A stretch of 47,915 nt of DNA from an uncultured bacterium (GCA_902802945.1 CADCOC010000009.1:1-47915), one strand, 5' to 3'; positions 17,253 through 26,268 are shown, counted from the first letter of the stretch. Program-made: numbers and translations. The notes: generated from the letters alone by a model not told the origin.

Positions 17253-19391
17253 GTGATCAGGACGCTGACGGTTTTCTATCTCCACGCGCCGCACCGGCTG
17301 GACGCGAAGAACCTGCCGGTGGTGGAGTATGGCCTCTCGGATGCGTTCCGCGACTTCTGCCGCGAGACGTTCGACGCGCGCAGTCCGCTCGACTACCCGC
17401 CGCTGAAGCTCGTGACCGTCCACGCGCCGGACGACCTGGCGCGGGCGCTCTTCACGAGCGGCGGGCCGCGCGGGGTGCTGACGGACGCCGGGCGCGCGTG
17501 CTGCCTGTTCCTCATCGACGACGGATTCATGTCCGCCGACATCGAGGGGCGTCCGCTGCGCGCCTGGATGAAGCTCTTCTTCCCCGCCATCCCCAAGGTG
17601 GTGGTGACGCGTCCGGGCCATCCCGACGTGGCGCTCCCCGCGCGCCGCTGGACGAAGAAGGACTTCGCCGTCTTCACGCATCCGGCGAAGTGCCGCGAGC
17701 GGATCGTGCATCTCTTCAAGAGCTTCTGGATGCCGCGTTTCTCCACGGCGCTCCGTCAGTACGTAACCACGAAGGCCGGCACGAATTGGCACACGCCCGG
17801 ACACAACGGCGGGCGCGCGTTCTCCACGTCGCCGTTCCTGCGCGGGTTCTTCGAGTCCTACGGCGGGACGATCTTCCGCGCCGACCTCTCCGTGTCGGTG
17901 GAGTCGCTGGGCGACCTCTCCAGCCCCGAGGCGCGCACGCCCCTCTCCGAGGCGCAAAAGCTCACGAGCGAGATCTTCGGCACGGCGCAGAGCTGCTACA
18001 TCACGAACGGCACGTCCACCTCGAACAAGGCGATGCTGATGACGCTGCTGCGTCCGGGCGAGACGGTGCTGATCGACCGCAACTGCCACAAGAGCGTCCA
18101 CCACGCCGTGGTGACCTCCGGCGCGGTGCCGCGTTACCTGCCCGCCCGCTGGAACGCCCGGCTGGGCGTGTGGGGCCCCGTGGCCCTCGAGGACATCCAG
18201 CGCGAGTTGGCGGCGGCCGCCGGCGCGCGGCTCCTCGTCCTCACCACCTGCACCTACGAGGGCGTGCTCTACCCCGTGTGGGAGATTGCGCGTCTCTGCG
18301 AGAAGGCGGGCGTGCTGTTCTATGCGGACGAGGCGTGGGCCGCGCACCTCAACTTCCACCCGTTCTACACGTTCGGACGCGGGAAGGGCGACACGGTGCG
18401 CTACAACGCCGTGAACGAGACGTGCGGCGCGCACTTCTCGGTGCAGTCCACCCACAAGACGCTTGCGGCGTTCTCGCAGGCGTCGATGATCCATGTCGCC
18501 ACGCGCTTCAAGCAGTTGCTGGAAGAAGATTCCTCGCCGGCGTTCCGCTGGCTGCGGAAGCGCTTCACGCTCCATGGACGCGGCAGCTACGAGAAGTTCT
18601 CGCACGATTTGCACGAGATTCTCCGCTACTGGCACTCCACCTCGCCGCACTACCCGTTCCTCGCGGCGCTCGACGTGGCGGGCGTGCAGATGCGTCTGGA
18701 AGGGCTGAAACTGATCGACGAGCGCCTGCGCTGGGTGTCAGCGTTCCGCAAGCGGGTGTCCGACGTGTGCGGCAAGCCGGAGAACGCCTGCTTCGCCGGA
18801 CTGGAGGAGATCGCCGGGCGCGCGACGGACTGGCGTGCGGTCGGGTACCTGAAGGACCCGCTGAAGATCGTGCTGCAGCTCAAGTCGCCGACGGCCTGCG
18901 CCGCCTTCAAGAAGGCGCTCCTCAAGGCGCACATCCAGTGGGAGAAGTCGAGCGCCACCACGGTGCTGTTCCTTGTGACGGCGGGCACGATGGAGGAGCA
19001 TTTCGAGTATCTCTTCCGCGTCTGCCGACAGAACGCCCGCCTGATTGGCGCGCCCCCAGCGACGACTGGGGGAGGGCGCATTCTGGAGGCGGTGTCCGGA
19101 CAGCCCGTCGCGCTGCCGCGCGATGCGGCGCTCTGCGACGGCGAACTCGTGCAGATCGAACAGTCCGAGGGACGCATTGCCTCGCAGTTCCTCGTGCCGT
19201 ATCCGCCCGGCATTCCGGTGTTTATCCCGGGGTTGCGGATCACGAAGGCGATGATCCGGCTCATCCGCGACGTGATCGCCTCGGACGGCCCCGGTGCCGT
19301 CCACGGGCTCTTCTGCCGCGGCGGACATGCCCCGTACTTCGTCGAGGTTCTCAACAAGGACGAAGAGTCCCGCGTCCAAATGCTTACATAA
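17253..19391 (+). CDS. PLP-dependent Orn/Lys/Arg decarboxylase family protein
   Basis: 712 residues from GTG 17253, four bases after araA; no clear ribosome binding site, so translational coupling is likely. The order of domains fits the inducible fold-type I decarboxylases: an N-terminal wing domain (about 1-150), the large PLP domain beginning KAGTNWHTPGHNGGRAF, the PLP lysine Lys402 in STHKTLAAF with the preceding aspartate in FYADEAWAAH, and a C-terminal domain containing RLLVPYPPGIPVF-like sequence (FLVPYPPGIPVFIPG). The length resembles lysine and arginine decarboxylases (about 715-755). Which amino acid is used is not decidable from sequence. Product would be a polyamine or cadaverine, and the reaction consumes a proton. 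An in-frame hairpin lies at 19053-19072. The ornithine carbamoyltransferase 2.5 kb downstream may be metabolically linked. Confidence 0.85.
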   Translation: MIRTLTVFYLHAPHRLDAKNLPVVEYGLSDAFRDFCRETFDARSPLDYPPLKLVTVHAPDDLARALFTSGGPRGVLTDAGRACCLFLIDDGFMSADIEGRPLRAWMKLFFPAIPKVVVTRPGHPDVALPARRWTKKDFAVFTHPAKCRERIVHLFKSFWMPRFSTALRQYVTTKAGTNWHTPGHNGGRAFSTSPFLRGFFESYGGTIFRADLSVSVESLGDLSSPEARTPLSEAQKLTSEIFGTAQSCYITNGTSTSNKAMLMTLLRPGETVLIDRNCHKSVHHAVVTSGAVPRYLPARWNARLGVWGPVALEDIQRELAAAAGARLLVLTTCTYEGVLYPVWEIARLCEKAGVLFYADEAWAAHLNFHPFYTFGRGKGDTVRYNAVNETCGAHFSVQSTHKTLAAFSQASMIHVATRFKQLLEEDSSPAFRWLRKRFTLHGRGSYEKFSHDLHEILRYWHSTSPHYPFLAALDVAGVQMRLEGLKLIDERLRWVSAFRKRVSDVCGKPENACFAGLEEIAGRATDWRAVGYLKDPLKIVLQLKSPTACAAFKKALLKAHIQWEKSSATTVLFLVTAGTMEEHFEYLFRVCRQNARLIGAPPATTGGGRILEAVSGQPVALPRDAALCDGELVQIEQSEGRIASQFLVPYPPGIPVFIPGLRITKAMIRLIRDVIASDGPGAVHGLFCRGGHAPYFVEVLNKDEESRVQMLT
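19053..19072 (+). repeat. in-frame hairpin CCCCCAG/CTGGGGG inside the decarboxylase gene
   Basis: A 7-bp perfect stem with a 6-base loop encodes GAPPATTGGGRI, a low-complexity linker between the large and C-terminal domains. It resembles the other palindromes found in coding sequence in this window. Confidence 0.45.
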
Positions 19392-19400
19392 GGAAGAACC

Positions 19401-21665
19401 ATGCTGAATAGACTACATGTACTGCTGCTTTTCATGACAGGTGCATTCGTCGTCGGAGGTGCGCGGCCGGAGGATGAGCTGATGGCGGATTGGTTGTCGC
19501 AGGATGGCGGCCTGCCGAAGGGCAAGACGGAGGCCGAATACCGGAAGGACTGCCTTGCGCGACGCGCGAAGCGTTTGAAGGGCGTCGCGGCATTCGCACG
19601 ACGCTGGGTCTATTGTCGCCACTACGTGATGGGGGGCTCGCACTACGCCTACACGGAGGCGCTCTCCGACGCGCAAAGCGAGCGCACGTATCTGCGGATC
19701 GGGTCGAGTCTCTGTCTCGCCGAGTTCCAGCCGAACGGCATCTGGAGCGAGACGGTCCTTCTGGCATCGAAGGAGGGATGCTTCCGCGACGTGGATGTGT
19801 CGCCGGACGGAAAGCGCATCCTCTATTCTTTCAAGGCAAGTGACCGGGGCGATGACTTCCACCTCTACGAGATGGAACTTGCGACGCGCAAGGTGCGTCA
19901 GCTCACCTTCGGCAAGGGCGTGGCCGACTACGAGGGCTGCTACCTGCCCGACGGGCGCATTCTCTTCAATTCCACGCGTTGCATGCAGATCGTGGACTGC
20001 TGGTGGACCGAGGTGAGCAACCTCTACCGTTGCGAGGCGGACGGTTCCAAGATCACCCGCATCACCTACGACCAGGTCCACGACAACTACCCCACGCTCA
20101 CGTGGGACGCCCGCATCCTCTATACCCGCTGGGAATACAACGACCGCTCGCAGATGTACCCCCAGCCGCTTCTTTCAATGAACGTGGACGGCACGAACCC
20201 GCGCGCCTACTACGGCGGCAACTCCTGGTTCCCCACCACGCTCATCCACGCCCGCGCCGTGCCGAACAGTCCGCTCTTCTTCGGCATCTGCACGGGACAC
20301 CATTCCCTCCAGCCCGGCGAGCTCATGCGCTTCGACCCGCGCGAAGGCCGCGAGGAGGCACAAGGCGCGTGGCAGCTGGAGCCGCTCCGCCGCGCCACGG
20401 CGCGCAAGGTGGACGCTGACGGACAACAGGGCCGCGTGGCCGCCTATCCCTATCCGATAGACGAGAACAACATCGTGCTCTCATATCTCCCGCAGGGTTG
20501 GAAACGCGACCATGGAAAGCACCCGCAATACCGCGACCACCGTGCGCCGTTCGCGCTGTACTGGACGGACGTGAACGGTGCGCGCGAGCTGCTCGTCGCG
20601 CAGAAGGGCAAGATTCCGTGCGGACGTCCCGTGCCTGTGCGCGTGCGCGACTTGCCGAACCGCTCTTCGGTGATGCCCGACGAGAGCCTCAAGACCGGCG
20701 TCGTGGCAATACGCGATGTCTATGTGGGCGACGCAATGAAGGGCGTGCCGCGCGGAACGGTGAAGTCCATGCGCGTCGTCTCGATCGACTACCGTCCGGT
20801 GGGCATCGGCCACAACGGCAATGCCGGACCCGGTGGCGGGGGACTCTCCTGCACGCCGCCGGCGCTCGGCAACGGCACGTGGGGCGTGAAGCGCGTACTC
20901 GGGGAAGTACCCGTGGCGGAGGACGGCTCGGTGGCGGTCGAGGTGCCGTGCCGCACGCCGATCTACTTCATGCTCCTCGACGAAAAGGGTCGGATGGTGC
21001 AGTCCATGCGCAGCTGGACGACGCTCCAGCCCGGCGAGACTGCGAGCTGCGTCGGTTGCCACGAACCGCTCAACCAAGCGCCGGATTTCAGGAGCGGCAA
21101 CGTGGAGGTGGGGCGTGCGCTCGTCTCGCTCAAGAAGCCGCCGCGCGGATTCAGTTTCCCGAAGGACGTTCAGCCCATCCTCAACCGTCGGTGCGTGACC
21201 TGCCACAATCCGCAGAAAAACGCGAACATCCCCGACTTCACGGACGCCCCCGTATCCGACGCGCGGTCGAAACGCCGCTGGTCGCAGGCTTACGTGTCGC
21301 TCACGTGTGCGCGCCAATTCTTGGCGAACACCAGCGACCAGCATTGGGGGGCGAATCCCAACGATCCCAAGGGCTACGTGAACTGGATACACTCCGCGTC
21401 CAAACCCACGCCGATCCCGCCGCTCGTCAACGGCTCGCGCGTGAGCCGTCTCTTCACGGAGAAGCTCGACAAGGGACACGCGAAGGGCATCACGGACAAA
21501 GAGAAGCGCACGCTTGCCTGCTGGATCGACCTCGGCGTGCCGTTCTGCGGCGACTACGAGGAAGGAGCAGACTGGTCCGAAGCCGAATGCGCCCTCTGGA
21601 AGTCGTGCGTCGAGAAGCGCCGCCGCACCGCATCGGCCGAGTATGGTCGTGAAAACACTCCCTGA
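19401..21665 (+). CDS. exported hydrazine-synthase-alpha-like protein with propeller and two c-type haem motifs
   Basis: 754 residues, ATG 19401 with AAGGAAG upstream, signal peptide MLNRLHVLLLFMTGAFVVGG. The middle carries WD40/TolB-like strands (DVSPDGKRILYSF, GCYLPDGRILFNSTR, MNVDGTNPRAYYGGN), and the C-terminal third has two CXXCH haem-attachment motifs: CVGCH at residue 550 and CVTCH at 598, in the block FPKDVQPILNRRCVTCH. This layout matches proteins annotated as containing the hydrazine synthase alpha subunit middle domain. These are common in Verrucomicrobiota/Planctomycetota without anammox, so hydrazine synthesis is not implied. Likely a periplasmic redox or substrate-binding protein that needs cytochrome c maturation. 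It follows the decarboxylase by 9 bases, probably in the same operon. Confidence 0.75.
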   Translation: MLNRLHVLLLFMTGAFVVGGARPEDELMADWLSQDGGLPKGKTEAEYRKDCLARRAKRLKGVAAFARRWVYCRHYVMGGSHYAYTEALSDAQSERTYLRIGSSLCLAEFQPNGIWSETVLLASKEGCFRDVDVSPDGKRILYSFKASDRGDDFHLYEMELATRKVRQLTFGKGVADYEGCYLPDGRILFNSTRCMQIVDCWWTEVSNLYRCEADGSKITRITYDQVHDNYPTLTWDARILYTRWEYNDRSQMYPQPLLSMNVDGTNPRAYYGGNSWFPTTLIHARAVPNSPLFFGICTGHHSLQPGELMRFDPREGREEAQGAWQLEPLRRATARKVDADGQQGRVAAYPYPIDENNIVLSYLPQGWKRDHGKHPQYRDHRAPFALYWTDVNGARELLVAQKGKIPCGRPVPVRVRDLPNRSSVMPDESLKTGVVAIRDVYVGDAMKGVPRGTVKSMRVVSIDYRPVGIGHNGNAGPGGGGLSCTPPALGNGTWGVKRVLGEVPVAEDGSVAVEVPCRTPIYFMLLDEKGRMVQSMRSWTTLQPGETASCVGCHEPLNQAPDFRSGNVEVGRALVSLKKPPRGFSFPKDVQPILNRRCVTCHNPQKNANIPDFTDAPVSDARSKRRWSQAYVSLTCARQFLANTSDQHWGANPNDPKGYVNWIHSASKPTPIPPLVNGSRVSRLFTEKLDKGHAKGITDKEKRTLACWIDLGVPFCGDYEEGADWSEAECALWKSCVEKRRRTASAEYGRENTP

Positions 21666-21671
21666 CCACTA

Positions 21672-21802
21672 AGGCGTTGTCCAAAATATGTTGAACACAA
21701 AAGCTATGCATGGTAGGGCGGTTTCGATGAAACCGCCGCATTCGGCGGCATCATCGATGCCGCCCTACCGCGTTATGTAAAAGTTATTTTTGGACAACAC
21801 CT
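21672..21802. mobile_element. MITE-like element with ~17-base terminal inverted repeats enclosing a palindrome pair
   Basis: The left end AGGCGTTGTCCAAAATA (21672-21688) is inverted at the right end (TATTTTTGGACAACACCT, 21785-21802) with one substitution and one extra base. The 131-base interior encodes nothing and carries two inverted 26-base palindromes. It fits a non-autonomous transposable element. No target duplication could be firmly defined. The rest of 21666-21962 contains only the promoter and leader of the next gene. Confidence 0.55.
21712..21769. repeat. inverted pair of 26-base GGTAG palindromes (REP/REPIN-like)
   Basis: A plus-strand copy at 21712-21737 (stem GGCGGTTTC/GAAACCGCC) and a minus-strand copy at 21744-21769 (stem GGCGGCATC/GATGCCGCC) are separated by six bases. 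Both have the GGTAG head and are exactly 26 bases, like the copies in tex and the restriction-modification gene. Confidence 0.7.
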
Positions 21803-21917
21803 AAATCTCTCCTTGACTCCGAAACGCCCAATCTCCCAAAAGCGAAAGCAAGAAAGGCTTTGCAACGGGTTCTGTTTTGAAAGGCGAAAATTCGCAATGG
21901 CGCACAAAGGCGGATTA

Positions 21918-21926
21918 TGGTAAAAT
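21918..21926 (+). promoter_or_regulatory. extended -10 promoter (TGG TAAAAT) of the carbamoyltransferase gene
   Basis: TG 21918-21919, G, TAAAAT 21921-21926. The leader to ATG 21963 is about 30 bases and holds AGGAAAGTGGAGAAG as a ribosome binding region. Confidence 0.5.
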
Positions 21927-21962
21927 TTCCCTTTCCCAAAAAAGGAAAGTGGAGAAGAAGAC

Positions 21963-22967
21963 ATGCTCACATGGATGCCAGAACTGTATAACAGGTCGCT
22001 CATGCGTATGACCTCGTTCACCGACGAGGAGATGATGAGCCTCATCGACCTTGCAGCGCAACTGAAGGCGCGCCGCGCGGCCGGGATTCGCGGCGACCTG
22101 CTGCACCGCAAGAACGTCGCCCTCATTTTCGAGAAGTCGTCCACGCGCACGCGCAACTCTTCCCTTATTGCCATCCGCGACGAGGGCGGCAACGCGGAGT
22201 ACCTCACGCGGCCCGACATCCACTTTGGCAAGAAGGAGTCCGTGAAGGACACCGCGCGCGTACTTGGCCGCATCTACGACGGCATCCTCTTCCGCGGCTT
22301 TGCGCAGAAGACGGTCGAGGACCTCGCGAAATATTCGGGCGTGCCGGTGTGGAACGGTCTCACCGACGACTACCACCCCACGCAGATCCTCGCCGACCTC
22401 CTCACGATCCGCGAGAACTTCGGATCGCTTGAGAACTGCACGGTGGCGTACGTGGGCGACGGACGTAACAACGTGGCGAACTCGCTTATGATGGGTTGCG
22501 CGAAGGCGGGCGTCCGGTACGTGTGCTGCACGCCGAAGGAACTGTGGCCCGACGAGCGCGTACTCGCCGAGGCCGAGGAGGTGGCGCGGCGCAACGGCGT
22601 GGACGTGCGCGTGTTCGACGATCCCGTGAAAGGCGTGAAGGGCGCGAACGTGCTCTATACCGACGTATGGGTGTCGATGGGCGAGGAGTCGAAGACGGCA
22701 GAGCGCATCAAGCTGCTGCGTCCCTACCAGATCAACATGGATCTCATGCGCGCGACGGGCAACATCGACGGGCGGCTCCTTTTCCTGCACTGCCTGCCCG
22801 CGTTCCACGACCACGAGACTGACGTAACGCGCGAGAGCGGCGCGCTGGAGGTGACGGACGAGGTGTTCGAGTCGAAGTACTCGAAGGTGTTCGACGAGTC
22901 CGAAAATCGCATGCACACCATAAAGGCCCTGTTTGTGTCGGCACTTTGCGACCGCAGCGCGCTTTAA
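21963..22967 (+). CDS. argF: ornithine carbamoyltransferase
   Basis: 334 residues, the usual family length; ATG 21963 is preceded by GGAGAAG. The carbamoyl-phosphate site STRTR starts at Ser60, HPTQ is at His138 and the ornithine-loop HCLPAFHD begins at His276; GKKESVKDTARVLGR is also characteristic. The enzyme makes citrulline from ornithine and carbamoyl phosphate in arginine synthesis, or runs in reverse in the arginine deiminase pathway. No other arg or arc gene lies beside it, so direction is unresolved; the argF symbol is by similarity only (arcB is the catabolic alternative). It has its own promoter, and a T-rich stretch follows. Confidence 0.93.
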   Translation: MLTWMPELYNRSLMRMTSFTDEEMMSLIDLAAQLKARRAAGIRGDLLHRKNVALIFEKSSTRTRNSSLIAIRDEGGNAEYLTRPDIHFGKKESVKDTARVLGRIYDGILFRGFAQKTVEDLAKYSGVPVWNGLTDDYHPTQILADLLTIRENFGSLENCTVAYVGDGRNNVANSLMMGCAKAGVRYVCCTPKELWPDERVLAEAEEVARRNGVDVRVFDDPVKGVKGANVLYTDVWVSMGEESKTAERIKLLRPYQINMDLMRATGNIDGRLLFLHCLPAFHDHETDVTRESGALEVTDEVFESKYSKVFDESENRMHTIKALFVSALCDRSAL

Positions 22968-23027
22968 CCCCTCGTATAAGGTGGTGCCGCCCATGAAAAA
23001 CTTTTTTATTTTTTTTCGTTGTCCCCC
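22968..23027 (+). other. intergenic stretch with T-rich run after the carbamoyltransferase gene
   Basis: A run of six T, an A and eight T (23002-23016) could end transcription, but no stem of more than four pairs directly precedes it. Nothing else was seen. Confidence 0.3.
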
Positions 23028-23056
23028 TTGCGCGGCGAACGGAAACTTGGTAAACT
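23028..23056 (+). promoter_or_regulatory. promoter TTGCGC, 17 bases, TAAACT with TGG extension
   Basis: -35-like TTGCGC (23028-23033) lies exactly 17 bases from TAAACT (23051-23056), which also has TGG before it. It drives the secreted-protein operon from 23109; the leader is about 46 bases. Confidence 0.6.
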
Positions 23057-23108
23057 AGCGGCGTCTCTACACAGAGGCAACAGGCTTGATCAACCTAAAA
23101 GGATACGT

Positions 23109-24176
23109 ATGATGAAAAAAACAAAGAGCTTATTGGGGGTCGCAGGCTGCGTGCTTGCGGCAGGTTCCCTGTGCGCTGCGAACTACAGCGAATCGTTCGA
23201 GAGCGCGAATACGTGGACAGGTGATGGTACGCTTTTTGCGACCAATTACGATTATAATGGGGTGGCGGGAAAGCCGTTGGCGAGTGAAAATCACACCCAG
23301 GTTCTTGTGATTGAAGGCGAGTCATATTACAATGCTTCTTCGTCGGGCAGCTTCACGGGTTCGCCCCTCGTTGACATGATGGTGCAGACGGCTCTTCCCG
23401 ACGACGCGCTTGAAGATCCCGAAGGGGAGGCTCACATCGCCGTCGCGGTTGATACGAACGGCATCTTCAACGTGTACTGCAAGAACAAGTCAGGTGCTGC
23501 TGCGTGGTATCCTCTGTCCAGCAAAGTATATGCGGATGGTGCGTGGGCGCGCGTGAGCTTGCTCTTTGATTATGTCAACAGCCTTTGCCAGATCCGTATT
23601 GATGGCGAACCCATGATGACGGAGAATGGCTATCTCAAAACGGATAAGACGGGGAACGGCGCGTGGTACGCTCTTGCTACGGACACAACCTCCTCAACGG
23701 CCGTGAGCAACCTGAAGGTTGTTGGCTGCACCGCCATTGACGATGTGGTGATTGCCACCAATGCAAACAGTTACGCTGTGGCGGCGAACGCTACGAACGA
23801 CGTTGGCGTTTCTTGTGCGTGGCTTGATCAGTACGGTCTCGCGTGGGATGCCACAACTGCGGGTACGAGCTACGACGGCTCCGGCATGACCGTTGCCGAC
23901 AAGTACAAGTACTGCTTTGATCCGTTTGACGGTCAGGTTGCGGCCGATTTCGCGGTCAAGTCCATTTCGACGACGGCTACGCAGGTGACACTTGCTCTTC
24001 CTGCTACGGTTGCAAATGGTGGGCGTGAGGTCGTTGTTGATTACGGAACCGATAAGGATTTTGGCAAAGGAACGTATTCGACGACGGCAGAAGTGACGGG
24101 CCAGTCGACGGTGGAGATCAATGTGCCGGCACCGGGCAGCGTGACCTACTACCGTCTGCGTGCTACGGACAAGTGA
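23109..24176 (+). CDS. secreted LamG/concanavalin-like protein of unknown role
   Basis: 355 residues from ATG 23109, with AAAAGGAT 6-10 bases before it; ATG 23112 is an alternative. The signal peptide is MMKKTKSLLGVAGCVLAAGS with cleavage near SLCA. NYSESFESANTWTGDGT and the following region, with ARVSLLFDYVNSLCQIRIDG, resemble a LamG/concanavalin-like jelly roll, and the end (about 285-355) looks like a small beta domain finishing VTYYRLRATDK. No catalytic motif. First gene of a run of secreted proteins with gaps of 24-37 bases, ending in a PEP-CTERM protein, so a structural or envelope role is inferred. Confidence 0.75.
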   Translation: MMKKTKSLLGVAGCVLAAGSLCAANYSESFESANTWTGDGTLFATNYDYNGVAGKPLASENHTQVLVIEGESYYNASSSGSFTGSPLVDMMVQTALPDDALEDPEGEAHIAVAVDTNGIFNVYCKNKSGAAAWYPLSSKVYADGAWARVSLLFDYVNSLCQIRIDGEPMMTENGYLKTDKTGNGAWYALATDTTSSTAVSNLKVVGCTAIDDVVIATNANSYAVAANATNDVGVSCAWLDQYGLAWDATTAGTSYDGSGMTVADKYKYCFDPFDGQVAADFAVKSISTTATQVTLALPATVANGGREVVVDYGTDKDFGKGTYSTTAEVTGQSTVEINVPAPGSVTYYRLRATDK

Positions 24177-24213
24177 GTTCTTGAAAACGGCTTAACACGA
24201 AAGAGGTTTTGAA

Positions 24214-24975
24214 ATGAAGAAACTGATGACGATGGTTGGCGCAGTGGGCATGGCGTTCGCCGCCACTGCAGCGGTTGACGACGCGCTCCTCTCGTTCTCC
24301 ACGGTCGGGCCCGACAAGTACGCCGACGGGACGGACGTCCTCCCTGGCGAGTGCTATGCGCTCGTGTGGTCGGCGGATGGCCAGTTCGAGGGCATCAAGG
24401 CTGACGGCACGACGGTCGATCCTGCCGACAAGGTGGTGCTCGTGGCACCGGTTGCCAAGCAGGGCGCGAACGGCACGTGCTGCCCGTCGATTCTCTATCA
24501 GGTGGACAAGGCATTCGCCGAGTCTCACGCGAGTGGCCAGTACGCCGTGTACATCCTTGATACGCGCGTCAAGGCCGAAGACGGCACGGTTGCTGTTGGA
24601 GGCGTTGACGAGAACGGTGCGCTGAAGGTGGTCAACGGTTACGATGCGGTGAGCGTCGGTACAACGGCGAACTCTGCTGCGGAATCGATCAAGACGGTGG
24701 CAACCACTGCGGTTGGCGGTGCGTCTGTGGCGACGTTGTCCGAGGTTGATGCGCCGGTCATCACGGCCATCAAGCCGAACGGCACGAAGATCACGATCTC
24801 AGCATCTGGTCTCTCGCCTGTTGCCACTTACAAAGTTGTGACGGGCACGCAGTTGGACAAGGTTTCGACTGAAATCAATGCGACCGCCGACGAGAAGGGC
24901 GATTTCACGTTCGATAAGCCTGAGAACGGTACGTTCTTCAAGGTGATCGGTGTTCGCAACTTTGACAAGAAGTAA
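24214..24975 (+). CDS. secreted protein of unknown function
   Basis: 253 residues, ATG 24214 with AAAGAGG upstream and a Sec signal peptide (MKKLMTMVGAVGMAFAATAA). The mature part begins VDDALLSFSTVGPDKYADGT and contains short beta strands, a pair of adjacent cysteines (GTCCPS) and a C-terminal Ig-like or fibronectin-like stretch ending FFKVIGVRNFDKK. No enzyme motif recognised. It lies 37 bases after the previous secreted gene and 24 before the next. Confidence 0.7.
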   Translation: MKKLMTMVGAVGMAFAATAAVDDALLSFSTVGPDKYADGTDVLPGECYALVWSADGQFEGIKADGTTVDPADKVVLVAPVAKQGANGTCCPSILYQVDKAFAESHASGQYAVYILDTRVKAEDGTVAVGGVDENGALKVVNGYDAVSVGTTANSAAESIKTVATTAVGGASVATLSEVDAPVITAIKPNGTKITISASGLSPVATYKVVTGTQLDKVSTEINATADEKGDFTFDKPENGTFFKVIGVRNFDKK

Positions 24976-24999
24976 TTCAGAAAAGAAGGGAGCAAGAGA

Positions 25000-25743
25000 A
25001 TGAAACTTCGCTTGATGATTTGCGCGGCAGCTGCCAGCACGGCGCTGTTTGCGGGTGAGAACGATGCGACCTCCGCCACGTATGCGGTGATGAACGTGAC
25101 GAACGCCTACACCGATACGGTCATTGCCGTGCCGTGGGTTGGTTTTGATGGTAATGCGATCACGATTTCCAACCTCGTCAATACAACGACCATAGCAGCG
25201 GGTGACAAGTTGTATATGTACGGGTCTGATGGTAAGTGGTACGCTTATACGAAGAATGCCGCCGGCAATTTGGAAGGGGACATCACGGTTAATTCTGAAA
25301 GTATCACGATACCCGATGCTGCCGAGCAGACCGTTGCGCGTGGTTCGGGCTTGATTCTTCAGCGTGCCAGTGCGGGTGGAACCGTCTTCCTGTGCGGTCG
25401 CGTTGGTTCTGACGATGTTACGACCACGATTGCAACTGGCAAGACGCTCTTTGCGAACCCGACTGTGGCGGATGTGGATCTCAACGGTGCTGATTCTCCG
25501 TTTAAGGGTGCCGCTAACGGTGATACGATTACGATACCGCTGAACAACGGCAGTACTGAAAAGTACACGTTTGATGGCACCAAGTCAGAGTGGGGCAAGA
25601 TGACGAAACAGGCTACAACCATTACAATTAATGGTGTTGAGCGTACGAGGTATAGTAATGTGTGGTCCAAGTGCGGCTCGATTCCTGCGGGAACCGGTGC
25701 GTGGTATGAGACCACTGGTACTGGGTATGATGTCGAATGGTAA
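25000..25743 (+). CDS. secreted protein of unknown function
   Basis: 247 residues from ATG 25000 with GAAGGGAG upstream. Signal peptide MKLRLMICAAAASTALFAG. The mature sequence (SATYAVMNVTNAYTDTVIAV, then PWVGFDG) is beta-rich with many Thr/Asn/Gly and resembles short envelope proteins rather than an enzyme. Codon use is visibly less GC-rich than in the housekeeping genes of the window. Third of four consecutive secreted genes. Confidence 0.7.
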   Translation: MKLRLMICAAAASTALFAGENDATSATYAVMNVTNAYTDTVIAVPWVGFDGNAITISNLVNTTTIAAGDKLYMYGSDGKWYAYTKNAAGNLEGDITVNSESITIPDAAEQTVARGSGLILQRASAGGTVFLCGRVGSDDVTTTIATGKTLFANPTVADVDLNGADSPFKGAANGDTITIPLNNGSTEKYTFDGTKSEWGKMTKQATTITINGVERTRYSNVWSKCGSIPAGTGAWYETTGTGYDVEW

Positions 25744-25777
25744 TGAAGCTTAAAGGAAAGAGAAGAGGAAACTCGAA

Positions 25778-26245
25778 ATGAAATCCATTTCAAAGTTGGT
25801 AGTAGTCGCTGCGGCTTTACTGTTCGCATCTGCGGCCTCGGCTGGTACGCTCTACTGGCAGGTTGATGATGACAGGGGGAACATAGGTGCAGAGTTGTGG
25901 ATGGACGATGGTAATGGTAATACGACGTCTCTCTCTGAAGGTTTGATTGATGCGCCGACGGGGGTTCAGCAGGCTGACTTAACTTCTTACGGTGACCTAA
26001 GTTCATACAGTTTTTACGTTGAGCTGGTCAACTATACTACTGGAGATTCAACATTCGGTTACAAGTGGGGCTATGGTGATCTTGTTTCATCTGGCTATGT
26101 CGCCGCTGATTTTAGGGATGCACCGACGGCCTATGCAAATGCTGCTGCTCTTGGCAACTTTGCGAATGCGCCTGAGCCATCGAGTGGGTTGTTGCTCTTG
26201 ATGGGCGGGGCGATGTTGGCGTTGCGCCGTCGCCGCCAGAAATGA
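25778..26245 (+). CDS. PEP-CTERM sorting-signal protein
   Basis: 155 residues. Signal peptide MKSISKLVVVAAALLFASAA at the N-terminus, an Asp/Gly/Tyr-rich middle, and a C-terminal tripartite sorting signal: the PEP motif in NAPEPSSG, a hydrophobic helix LLLLMGGAMLAL and the basic tail RRRRQK. Such proteins are handled by an exosortase in bacteria that make extracellular matrix polysaccharide. No exosortase is in the window. The function of the body is unknown. ATG 25778 has AGAGGAA upstream; a GC-rich hairpin follows the gene. Confidence 0.8.
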   Translation: MKSISKLVVVAAALLFASAASAGTLYWQVDDDRGNIGAELWMDDGNGNTTSLSEGLIDAPTGVQQADLTSYGDLSSYSFYVELVNYTTGDSTFGYKWGYGDLVSSGYVAADFRDAPTAYANAAALGNFANAPEPSSGLLLLMGGAMLALRRRRQK

Positions 26246-26268
26246 TGTTGAATCAAGCTGAAGGAATC

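Noticed and set aside
19401..21665. Anammox-type hydrazine synthesis
   Set aside because: Only the alpha-like domain is present, no beta/gamma subunits or hydrazine dehydrogenase; such proteins are widespread outside anammox bacteria.
22968..23108. tRNA or small RNA gene between the carbamoyltransferase and the secreted operon
   Set aside because: No cloverleaf or T-loop sequence; the stretch is explained by a T-run, a promoter and a short leader. No tRNA was found elsewhere in the window either.
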